Source of the DNA: Winogradskya humida | GTDB lineage: Bacteria; Actinomycetota; Actinomycetes; Mycobacteriales; Micromonosporaceae | Length of the DNA: 64,000 bases | Direction: 5' to 3' | NCBI RefSeq assembly: GCF_016862215.1 | Contig: NZ_BOMN01000057.1 | Location: forward strand, 186,001 to 250,000 | In this document: piece by piece, positions 1 to 6,535 of the stretch | Position numbering within the stretch: the first letter of the stretch is position 1 | Layout of the letters: each line of letters begins with the position of its first letter | Notes under the pieces: model-generated | Seen by the model: only the letters and a program-made list of their open reading frames with translations | Databases searched by the model: none | What the model was told of the DNA's origin: nothing | Made by a program: the position numbers and the translations under genes

Positions 1-1515
1 GACCCGTGGGTCAACCCGGCGTTTTTCGCGTCGTGGTTCCCCTTCCCGGACAACTCGTTGCTCGACTGGGAGACCCTGGGCGACGTCGACTACCTCTACG
101 TCTCCCACCTGCACCGGGACCACTTCGACGCGGCGCACCTGACGCGGTTCGTCAACAAGAAGGCGACGGTGCTCCTCCCGGAGTATCCGACCAGCCAGCT
201 CGAGGACGAGCTGCGCGCCCTCGGCTTCACCAGCTTCCTGCGGACGAAGTCCAACCAGGTCCACGAGCTCGACGGCGGCCTCAAGGTCATGATCCAGGCC
301 CTGATCAGCCCGACCGACGGCCCGATCGGCGACTCCTCGCTCTGGGTGGAGCACGACGGCATCCGTGTGCTCAACCAGAACGACGCCCGCCCCAGCGACC
401 TGTCCGTCTTCGCGGAGCTGGGCCACGTGCACGCCCACATGCTGCAGTTCTCCGGCGCGATCTGGTATCCGATGGTCTACGAGCTGCCCAACGCCGCCAA
501 GACCGCGTTCGGCAAGCAGAAGCGCGACCGTCAGTTCGACCGCACCTGGCGCTACATCGACGACCTGAAGGCCGACCACGTCTTCCCGATCGCCGGCCCG
601 CCGTGCTTCCTCGACGACGACCTGTGGCAGTTCAACGACATCCACGGCGACGAGGGCAACATCTTCCCCGACCAGTCGGTCTTCATGAGCGAGTATGCGA
701 AGGTCGGCGGCACCAACGGCATCGTCCTGCTCCCGGGCAGCGTGTCCGAGCTCACCACAGCGGGCACCGAAGCGCCGTCGAGCGTCGAGACAACGCACCC
801 CACGGATGTCGACGAGTTCTTCGCGAACAAGACGGCCCACCTCGAAGAGATGCGCGAGCGCAAGGCCCCGGTCATCGCCGCCGAGAAGGCCTCCTGGCGC
901 CACCCCGAGATCGACGTCCTCGGCGCGCTCAAGAAGCGCATCGAGCCGCTCCTCGAGGAATCCATCTACATGGCCAAGGGCGTCGGCGGGCCGGTCCGTT
1001 TCGACCTGGTCAGCTATGACGGCACCTCGGTCGAGTCGATCGTCGTCGACTTCCCCGGCAAGCAGGTCCGCCCCTACGCCGACGAGAAGGTCCGCTACCG
1101 CTTCCGCACCCAGCGCGAGCTGATCGAGCACCTGATCTACATCGACGAGGGTGACTGGGTCAATTCGCTGTTCCTCTCCTGCCGCTTCTCCGCGGCCCGC
1201 ATCGGGCAGTACAACGAGTTCGTCTACGCCTTCTTCAAGTGCCTCAGCGAGGAGCGCCTCCAATACGCGGAGGGCTGGTATGACGAGCACGAGAAGGAGG
1301 TCGAGGCGGAGGACACCCAGTTCGGCGACTGGACCGTCCAGCGCCGCTGCCCCCACCTCAAAGCAGACCTCAGCCGCTTCGGCATCGTCGACGGCAACGT
1401 CCTGACCTGCCAGCTGCACGGCTGGAAGTTCGACCTCCCCAGCGGGAGATGTCTCACCAGCGTCGGCCACAAGATCAGGGCTGAGAAGCACGAGACGGAG
1501 AAGTCAGAAGCCTGA
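1..1515 (+). CDS. MBL-fold hydrolase with C-terminal Rieske domain (5' partial)
   Basis: The reading frame is open from the first base, so the start lies upstream of the window; 504 codons remain, ending in TGA. The N-terminal half has the metallo-beta-lactamase metal motif HLHRDH (HxHxDH) near visible residue 37, as in UlaG-type hydrolases. The C-terminus carries a Rieske [2Fe-2S] motif, CPH followed by CQLHGWKFD. Combined MBL and Rieske domains are known from CMP-N-acetylneuraminate hydroxylase-like proteins, where the Rieske domain is N-terminal; here the order is reversed. A redox-linked hydrolase or hydroxylase role is inferred; the substrate is unknown. The domain calls are secure, the function is not. 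Confidence 0.85.
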   Translation, partial: DPWVNPAFFASWFPFPDNSLLDWETLGDVDYLYVSHLHRDHFDAAHLTRFVNKKATVLLPEYPTSQLEDELRALGFTSFLRTKSNQVHELDGGLKVMIQALISPTDGPIGDSSLWVEHDGIRVLNQNDARPSDLSVFAELGHVHAHMLQFSGAIWYPMVYELPNAAKTAFGKQKRDRQFDRTWRYIDDLKADHVFPIAGPPCFLDDDLWQFNDIHGDEGNIFPDQSVFMSEYAKVGGTNGIVLLPGSVSELTTAGTEAPSSVETTHPTDVDEFFANKTAHLEEMRERKAPVIAAEKASWRHPEIDVLGALKKRIEPLLEESIYMAKGVGGPVRFDLVSYDGTSVESIVVDFPGKQVRPYADEKVRYRFRTQRELIEHLIYIDEGDWVNSLFLSCRFSAARIGQYNEFVYAFFKCLSEERLQYAEGWYDEHEKEVEAEDTQFGDWTVQRRCPHLKADLSRFGIVDGNVLTCQLHGWKFDLPSGRCLTSVGHKIRAEKHETEKSEA

Positions 1516-1575
1516 AAAGCGGATGTCGTGCCTTGGTGGGTGGTGCTGACCGCAGTTCCCACCGAGGCCGGGCAC

Positions 1576-1613
1576 GGGGATCCAGTCGCCTGGCGGCTCC
1601 TTGACGGATCCCC
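1576..1613. terminator. Hairpin between convergent genes
   Basis: GGGGATCC (1576-1583) pairs perfectly with GGATCCCC (1606-1613) around a 22-nt loop. It sits between the stops of the MBL-Rieske gene and the convergent esterase gene. There is no T-tract on either strand, so a terminator role is only positional inference. Confidence 0.35.
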
Positions 1614-1637
1614 GAGCCCTTCATCCTGCGTAAGTGG

Positions 1638-2645
1638 TCACCCCGACAAGCCGAAAAACCTCGCAACCAGATCTGCGGCGCTGACGTCCTGATTGGTCCT
1701 GCCGATCAGGGCCGGTGCCTTGCGTGGCCCGGGAATGGTGTGCCCGCCGCCGTGCACGGTGTAGAGCACCACCGGTGGCCGTCCCTCCTGCCGATACTCG
1801 GTGCGCTCCACCGACGTGGCGTCTGTGCCGCCCGCCGACGTAGCGCGTGTGCCGATGGGCGATGTCGTGCCTGTGCCAGCGAGCGTGGTCGAGGCTGTGC
1901 CGTTGGGCTGGGGCGTGGTTGTGCGGCTCGGCACGGGCGTGGTTGTGCCGCTCGGCAGGGGCATGGTGGTTGGCGGGGTCGAGGCTGTGCCGTTGGGCTG
2001 GGGCGTGGTGGTTGGCGGGGTGGTGATGCCGTTGCGGCCGGCGAAGTAGTGCGCGGTCTGTGGCATCGACAGGGCACGGCCGCCGACCTTGAACAGCGTC
2101 CGGGCCCACCAGCTCATCTCGCCGCCCTCGTAGCTGACGATCGGGTCCTTCGTCCCGTGGATCAGCAGCACGGGCATTGGCACCGGCGTCGACGGCGGGA
2201 CCAGGAAATTCTCCGGCGCGGGCATGGTCGCCGCGAAGACTGCCGCACCCGCGATCAGCTCCGGTGCCTCATGGACCAGGCGCATCACCATCTGCCCGCC
2301 GTTGGAGTAGCCGACAGCGAAGACCCGCCCCGGATCGATCCCGTAGCCGGCCGTCAGCTTCCGGATCACCGCGCGGACGAAACCTACGTCGTCGATGTTC
2401 GCCTTCCGCGCGGGGAAGGAACTGGCCCGGCGGGCGTCGTTCCAGTTGTGCTTGTAGCCGTCCAGATAGGCGACCACCGCCGCGCCGTCGTCGGTCAGGG
2501 TGTCGAAGGACCGCCCGGTGAAGTCCCGGTGCTTGTCCCCGGTCTGACCGGACCCGTGGAACACCAGGACCAGGTTCCGCGCGTTCTGCTGTCCCACCAC
2601 GGTGTACGTGCGTGACCTGCCGGCCACCTCGACGCTGTCGCGCAT
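1638..2645 (-). CDS. PHB-depolymerase-type esterase (alpha/beta hydrolase) with a Pro/Thr-rich insertion
   Basis: 335 residues starting at an ATG with an AGGAG Shine-Dalgarno 7 nt upstream. It resembles the feruloyl-esterase/poly(3-hydroxybutyrate) depolymerase family: LVFHGSG oxyanion region (about 28-33), GYSNGG nucleophile elbow (Ser114), HGTKDP acid (Asp167) and HGGGH (His302). Residues about 207-280 form a low-complexity Pro/Thr/Ser/Gly segment placed between the catalytic Asp and His, and partly encoded by a 90-bp direct duplication (1888-1919 and 1978-2009). No signal peptide is visible, so the protein is probably cytoplasmic. It is divergent from a MerR regulator with a shared palindrome in between. 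The catalytic family is secure; the substrate is unknown. Confidence 0.85.
   Translation of the reverse strand: MRDSVEVAGRSRTYTVVGQQNARNLVLVFHGSGQTGDKHRDFTGRSFDTLTDDGAAVVAYLDGYKHNWNDARRASSFPARKANIDDVGFVRAVIRKLTAGYGIDPGRVFAVGYSNGGQMVMRLVHEAPELIAGAAVFAATMPAPENFLVPPSTPVPMPVLLIHGTKDPIVSYEGGEMSWWARTLFKVGGRALSMPQTAHYFAGRNGITTPPTTTPQPNGTASTPPTTMPLPSGTTTPVPSRTTTPQPNGTASTTLAGTGTTSPIGTRATSAGGTDATSVERTEYRQEGRPPVVLYTVHGGGHTIPGPRKAPALIGRTNQDVSAADLVARFFGLSG
1806..2027 (-). repeat. In-frame low-complexity repeat inside the esterase gene
   Basis: This segment encodes the Pro/Thr/Ser-rich insertion. A block of about 32 bp recurs at 1888-1919 and 1978-2009 with a 90-bp period, a multiple of three, so the frame is preserved. 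The amino-acid motif TTPQPNGTAST appears twice. Confidence 0.8.
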
Positions 2646-2687
2646 CGTTTCTCCTGCTCATCGGTAGCGATGAGGCGACGCTAAACT

Positions 2688-2702
2688 TTGACATCATGTC
2701 AA
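2688..2702. promoter_or_regulatory. 15-bp palindrome, likely MerR operator
   Basis: TTGACAT-C-ATGTCAA is a perfect palindrome around one central base in the 82-bp gap between the divergent esterase and MerR genes. It contains TTGACA -35-like hexamers on both strands, the placement MerR-family regulators use. Control of both genes by the adjacent MerR protein is inferred. Confidence 0.6.
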
Positions 2703-2727
2703 GGTCAAGTGTGGAAGGGGGACGCCG

Positions 2728-3075
2728 ATGCAGATCAGCCAGCTGAGCACGAAGACCGGTGTCAGCCCTCGCTCCCTGCGCTACTACGAGCAGCTGGGTC
2801 TCATCGGGGCGGTCCGCAGGCCCAACGGCTACCGCGACTACGGCGACGACGCCGTGGTGACGGTGCTGACGATCCGCTCGCTGTTCGACCTCGGGTTCCC
2901 GAGCGACCTGGTCCGCGCCGTCCTGCCCTGCACCAAGGGGGAGAACCTTGACGAGGCCATCTGCGAGAGCGTGGTCGAGCGGGTCACCGGCATCCGCGAC
3001 GACATCGCCGAGCGCGTGGTCCACCTCGCGGAGACCCGCGACACCCTGACCCGCTTCCTCGACGAGCGAAACTAG
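2728..3075 (+). CDS. MerR-family transcriptional regulator
   Basis: 115 residues. The N-terminal winged helix-turn-helix is typical (QISQLSTKTGVSPRSLRYYEQLGL, given in two parts: recognition segment GVSPRSLRYYEQ at about 11-22), followed by a helical dimerisation region ending in a charged coiled coil (about 80-115). No effector-binding domain or conserved metal-binding cysteine cluster follows, so the inducer cannot be guessed. The gene is divergent from the esterase and probably regulates it through the palindrome between them. Its stop abuts a 15-bp tandem repeat array. Confidence 0.85.
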   Translation: MQISQLSTKTGVSPRSLRYYEQLGLIGAVRRPNGYRDYGDDAVVTVLTIRSLFDLGFPSDLVRAVLPCTKGENLDEAICESVVERVTGIRDDIAERVVHLAETRDTLTRFLDERN

Positions 3076-3195
3076 CGCGACCGGTTCCAGAGCGACCGGT
3101 TCCAGAGCGACCGGTTCCAGAGCGACCGGTTCCAGAGCGACCGGTTCCAGAGCGACCGGATTTGGGGCGACCGGATTTGGAGCTACTGGTTCCAG
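3076..3195. repeat. Eight tandem copies of a 15-bp unit
   Basis: Units of AGCGACCGGTTCCAG type run in register from just after the MerR stop into the 3' end of the convergent hydrolase gene; the first five are nearly identical and copies 6-8 diverge. Read on the minus strand in the hydrolase frame the unit encodes R-S-L-W-N, which is exactly the C-terminal sequence of the hydrolase before its stop. Confidence 0.9.
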
Positions 3196-4055
3196 AGTGA
3201 CCGCATCTCCCGCACAACGGTCGGCCAGGTGGCCGGCGGGAGGTCGTGGCCGGTGCCCGCCAGCTCCACGTAGCGGGCGCCCGGCACCGACGCGGCGACG
3301 CGCCGGCCCGCGGACGGGCGGCACATCGGGTCGTCGGAGCCGTGCAGCACGAGTGTGGGCAGCCGTAGGGAGCTCAGCGGCGGGCCGTGCCAGGTTGCGC
3401 CGGTCTGCCGGGCCATGGCGCGGCTGTCCCGCACGCCGCTGACCAGACCCGCGTCGAGTTCACGCTCAACGCGGGTCCGGGCTTCCTCTTCGTCGATGGG
3501 GCCTGCCGATACGGCCCGGGCCATGGCCATCCCGGCTGCGATGTCGCCCTCACGGCCTTCGGGGAAGCGCGCGCGTGCGATGCGGGCAAGGAACGGCAGG
3601 CGCACGTATCGCAGAACCGCGGCACCTCTGGCGTCACTGGGCACGGCGGAACACGACGTGAGCGTTCGTACCCGCTGAGGGTGGCGCAGGGCGGTCCGCT
3701 GAGCCACCAGCCCGCCCTGGGACTGCCCGAACAGGTGAGCGTCGGGCCATCCCAGCGCGTCCATCACCGCGACGGCGTCGTCTGTCATGTCCTCGGCGGT
3801 GTAGATGGGCTGCTTCCGCTTGAACAACGCGCTGAGCGGGTTCGCGGCGGGACCGTCCTCGAAGTGTGTGGAACCTCCCGCGTCCCGTCCGTCGAAGACA
3901 GCGACGTGATAGCCGCCTTCGATCAGAGCCGTTATGAAGCCGTCGGGCCACCAGTACCGCGAAACGCCGAGGCCCATGAGAAGCAGCAGCGGTTCACCGC
4001 CCGCGCCGCCCCGGTCGTCGAACTCGAGACTCACTTTGCCGTTCTGTGCGATCAC
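3183..4055 (-). CDS. Alpha/beta hydrolase
   Basis: 290 residues from the preferred GTG start, which has a strong GGGGGAGG Shine-Dalgarno 5-12 nt upstream; an ATG 39 nt further up overlaps the operator and is disfavoured. Family features are an N-terminal strand with LLLLMGLG, the nucleophile elbow GQSQGG, an acid in LVLHGSDDP, and His in GTGHDLP. It belongs to the broad alpha/beta-hydrolase fold group (esterases, haloperoxidase-like and pimeloyl-ester-type enzymes). It is divergent from a TetR gene and probably under its control. The last codons (RSLWNQ) lie in the 15-bp repeat array. Substrate unknown. Confidence 0.85.
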   Translation of the reverse strand: MIAQNGKVSLEFDDRGGAGGEPLLLLMGLGVSRYWWPDGFITALIEGGYHVAVFDGRDAGGSTHFEDGPAANPLSALFKRKQPIYTAEDMTDDAVAVMDALGWPDAHLFGQSQGGLVAQRTALRHPQRVRTLTSCSAVPSDARGAAVLRYVRLPFLARIARARFPEGREGDIAAGMAMARAVSAGPIDEEEARTRVERELDAGLVSGVRDSRAMARQTGATWHGPPLSSLRLPTLVLHGSDDPMCRPSAGRRVAASVPGARYVELAGTGHDLPPATWPTVVREMRSLWNQ

Positions 4056-4077
4056 GCCGGCCTCCCCCACTTCGGGA

Positions 4078-4097
4078 ACACTGTTCGCGAACACTGT
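4078..4097. promoter_or_regulatory. 20-bp palindrome, likely TetR operator
   Basis: ACACTGTTCGCGAACACTGT is a palindrome with a single mismatched pair and a perfect 12-bp core, TGTTCGCGAACA. It lies between the divergent hydrolase and TetR genes. A TACAGT -10-like box for the hydrolase overlaps its right edge on the minus strand. Confidence 0.65.
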
Positions 4098-4102
4098 ACA
4101 GA

Positions 4103-4108
4103 TATTCT
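4103..4108 (+). promoter_or_regulatory. -10 box TATTCT of the TetR gene
   Basis: TATTCT ends 6 nt before the ATG at 4115, with no Shine-Dalgarno in between. This is the spacing of a leaderless actinobacterial transcript and supports the ATG at 4115 as the start. Confidence 0.6.
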
Positions 4109-4114
4109 GGCGAC

Positions 4115-4834
4115 ATGGATCAGGCTCCCGTGTGGCTCCGTCGGCGCTCCACCGGCGTGGGGCGCCCCGCAGAGCGCTCCCAGGAAGAGGTGACCGCCGC
4201 CGCGATCGAGCTGGCCGACCTCGACGGCCTGGTCGCGGTCTCGATGCGCGGGGTGGCAGGGCGGCTCGGCACGGGAGCGGCGTCGCTCTACCGCTACGTC
4301 TCCGGGCGTGACGACCTCCTCGACCTGATGATCGATGAGGTGGCGGCGGGCTACGAGCTGCCGCCGCCGACCGGCCCGTGGCTACCCGGCCTGGTGGAAG
4401 TGGGCAGGCAGGCCCGCGCGCTCATGCTGCGGCACCCTTGGCTGCCCGAACTGGTCCTCACCCGCCCGGTGATCGGGCCGCACGGCGTCGACCTGCTCGA
4501 GCACGTCCTCGCGCTGCTCGCTGATCATCCGGCAGCGCCGGCGCGCAAGCTCGAAGCGTTCGCCGTCATGAACGCGACCACGGCGGCGTTCGCCCTCAAC
4601 GAGCTCGGCGCCGCTGAACGTCCGGCCCACGGCGCAGGTGATGCCGTCCGTGCCGCTCGACCGGCACGGGCTGCCGGCCGGCCGGATGCCTATCTCGCCC
4701 ACGCGATGGCCGCGGGCGGTCACCCCCACCTGACGGCGGCGCTGGCCGGCATGACGCCTACGGCCGTGAATTCCGGCGACCGTTTTGAGAGCGTCCTCGC
4801 CGACGTTCTTACCGGTCTGCTCGGGCCGGCGTGA
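4115..4834 (+). CDS. TetR/AcrR-family regulator
   Basis: 239 residues. A helix-turn-helix domain occupies about residues 20-65 (SMRGVAGRLGTGAASLYRYV), followed by a ligand-binding region of the TetR_C type. The start was chosen from the leaderless -10 spacing; an upstream in-frame start at 4046 would run through the operator. Residues about 170-195 are unusually Ala/Arg/Gly/Pro-rich, which could mean a compensated double frameshift or just a linker. It probably represses itself and the divergent alpha/beta hydrolase by binding 4078-4097. Confidence 0.85.
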   Translation: MDQAPVWLRRRSTGVGRPAERSQEEVTAAAIELADLDGLVAVSMRGVAGRLGTGAASLYRYVSGRDDLLDLMIDEVAAGYELPPPTGPWLPGLVEVGRQARALMLRHPWLPELVLTRPVIGPHGVDLLEHVLALLADHPAAPARKLEAFAVMNATTAAFALNELGAAERPAHGAGDAVRAARPARAAGRPDAYLAHAMAAGGHPHLTAALAGMTPTAVNSGDRFESVLADVLTGLLGPA

Positions 4835-4840
4835 CGCGGT

Positions 4841-6436
4841 TCAGCCGGCCAGATCGGCAAGGATCCGCTGGGCGGCGTTGTGGCCGGCGGCGCCGATGAC
4901 GCTCCCTGCCGGGTGGGCGCCGGCCGACCCGGCATACAGGCCGTCCAGGCCGGTTGCATACGGCATGCGCTCGTTGAACGACACCGTGTTGTCGACGTGG
5001 TGGATGTGGCCGCCGGTGATGCCGAAGTGCTTCTCGATGCCCGGCGGGGTCAGCGGCATCACATCGGCGACCAGCGATGACGTGCCGGGGGCGTAGCGGT
5101 CGCAGATCTCCAGAAGCCGGGCCACGTAACCCGGGAGCGCCTCGTCCCAGGTCGTGCCCGCCGGCTGGTAGGGCACCGACTGCACGAACAGCGCCGACGA
5201 GTGGTGACCGGCTTCGTCCTGCAGGGACGGATCGACGGTGGTGTGCAGATACCACTCCATCGTCGGCTCGGCGGGCAGGCGGCCCGCCTGCACATCCGCC
5301 CACATGGCTCGCAACGCGGCCATCGGGGAATCCGACTCGGAGAGGCCCGCCAGTCCGGCCGAGCCGGGCAGCAGGTGGATGGTCGAGCCGAACGGGGACG
5401 CGGCGTCAGCGGGCAGGCAGGAGAACTGCGGCAGACCCGACAGAGCCATGTTGAGCTTGAGCGTGGTGCCCGTGCGCCGCACCGACTCCATGCGTGACGT
5501 CAGCTCGGCCGGTAACGCGCCCTCGGGCACGAGCGACATCAGCTGGTAGGGGTCGCAGGCGCCCAGGACCACGCGAGCGGTGATCGTCCGGCCGTCGGCC
5601 AGTGCCACACCGCTTGCTGCGCCGTGGTCGACCGTTACAGCGCTCACCGGCGTACCCGTGAAGATCTGGGCACCCGCTGAGCGTGCCGCGGACGCGAAGG
5701 TCTGGGAGACCGTGCCCATGCCGCCCGCCGCGATCATCCAGGTGCCGTCCGCGCCCGGGAGGCGGCACATGTTGTGGACCAGGAAGTTGTGGCCCGTGCC
5801 CGGGTCGTCGGGGCCGGCGTTCAGCCCGGAGAGCCCGTCGGTGACGGCGTACATGCTCATGAGGAGCTCGCTCTTGAACCCGAAGCGGGCGAGATAGTCG
5901 GCGACCGAGCCGCGCACGAGGTCGATGAACGTGCTCTGCAGCTGCGGCCGGATGTGCCGGTCGGCGATGTCCTCGACGGACCCGGGCTCCTGCAGCCAGG
6001 AGGGAGCCAGGTCGGCTCGCAGCGCGGCGATCTCCACCTGGAGCGCCTCGTCGGCGGCGATGTCGCGCGGGGAGAAAAACTTCTCCATCCGGGCGCGGGT
6101 GGCCTCGCGGTCGGTGCCGAACAGCAGGTAGGGCGCGCCCGGCCCGCCCGGCGTCGGGAGGAAGTAATGCGGATCACGACGCAGCACCGGGATGTCGACG
6201 TCGAGGAGTTTCAGCAGCTCAGGCGGCATCAGGCCGAGCAGGTAGGAGCCGGTCGACTGGCCGAGACCGGGGACCTTGGCGAACGGGTGCTCCGTGCGGG
6301 TGGCGCCGCCGAGCTGATCGGCCGCCTCCAGAACCACCACGGAGAGCCCCGCGCGGGCGAGCAGCACCGCGGAGACCAGGCCGTTGTGGCCCGATCCGAT
6401 GATCACTACGTCAGCACGCGACGGCAGAGCGTTCAT
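4841..6436 (-). CDS. FAD-dependent oxidoreductase (phytoene desaturase/PYROXD2-like)
   Basis: 531 residues from the ATG at 6436; an upstream TTG at 6481 is less likely because a TAAAGT -10 box lies between them. The N-terminus has a Rossmann dinucleotide motif, VVIIGSGHNGLVSA, and GGATRTE of the amine-oxidase/carotenoid-desaturase superfamily; the C-terminus has the second FAD contact, GLYAGSAGAHPAGSV. The length fits NAD(P)/FAD-dependent COG1233 proteins. It stands alone, convergent with the TetR gene and divergent from the MMPL transporter. No carotenoid genes are near, so a carotenoid role is not supported. Confidence 0.85.
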   Translation of the reverse strand: MNALPSRADVVIIGSGHNGLVSAVLLARAGLSVVVLEAADQLGGATRTEHPFAKVPGLGQSTGSYLLGLMPPELLKLLDVDIPVLRRDPHYFLPTPGGPGAPYLLFGTDREATRARMEKFFSPRDIAADEALQVEIAALRADLAPSWLQEPGSVEDIADRHIRPQLQSTFIDLVRGSVADYLARFGFKSELLMSMYAVTDGLSGLNAGPDDPGTGHNFLVHNMCRLPGADGTWMIAAGGMGTVSQTFASAARSAGAQIFTGTPVSAVTVDHGAASGVALADGRTITARVVLGACDPYQLMSLVPEGALPAELTSRMESVRRTGTTLKLNMALSGLPQFSCLPADAASPFGSTIHLLPGSAGLAGLSESDSPMAALRAMWADVQAGRLPAEPTMEWYLHTTVDPSLQDEAGHHSSALFVQSVPYQPAGTTWDEALPGYVARLLEICDRYAPGTSSLVADVMPLTPPGIEKHFGITGGHIHHVDNTVSFNERMPYATGLDGLYAGSAGAHPAGSVIGAAGHNAAQRILADLAG

Positions 6437-6444
6437 GAGCGCCG

Positions 6445-6450
6445 ACTTTA
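6445..6450 (-). promoter_or_regulatory. -10 box TAAAGT of the FAD oxidoreductase gene
   Basis: On the minus strand TAAAGT lies 8 nt before the ATG at 6436 with no Shine-Dalgarno between, as expected for a leaderless mRNA. Confidence 0.5.
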
Positions 6451-6535
6451 GCGCGTCGAAGGAGCCGCCGTTCCCGGCCAATCGGACTTATGACCCAGGG
6501 TCGCGAACCGGGTCCGGACCGGGTAAGAAGAACAC

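Noticed and set aside
4046-4114. A longer N-terminus for the TetR regulator
   Set aside because: It would encode the operator and the -10 box; ATG 4115 has leaderless spacing.
4841-6436. A carotenoid desaturase
   Set aside because: The family is broad and no phytoene synthase, cyclase or prenyl transferase is in the neighbourhood.
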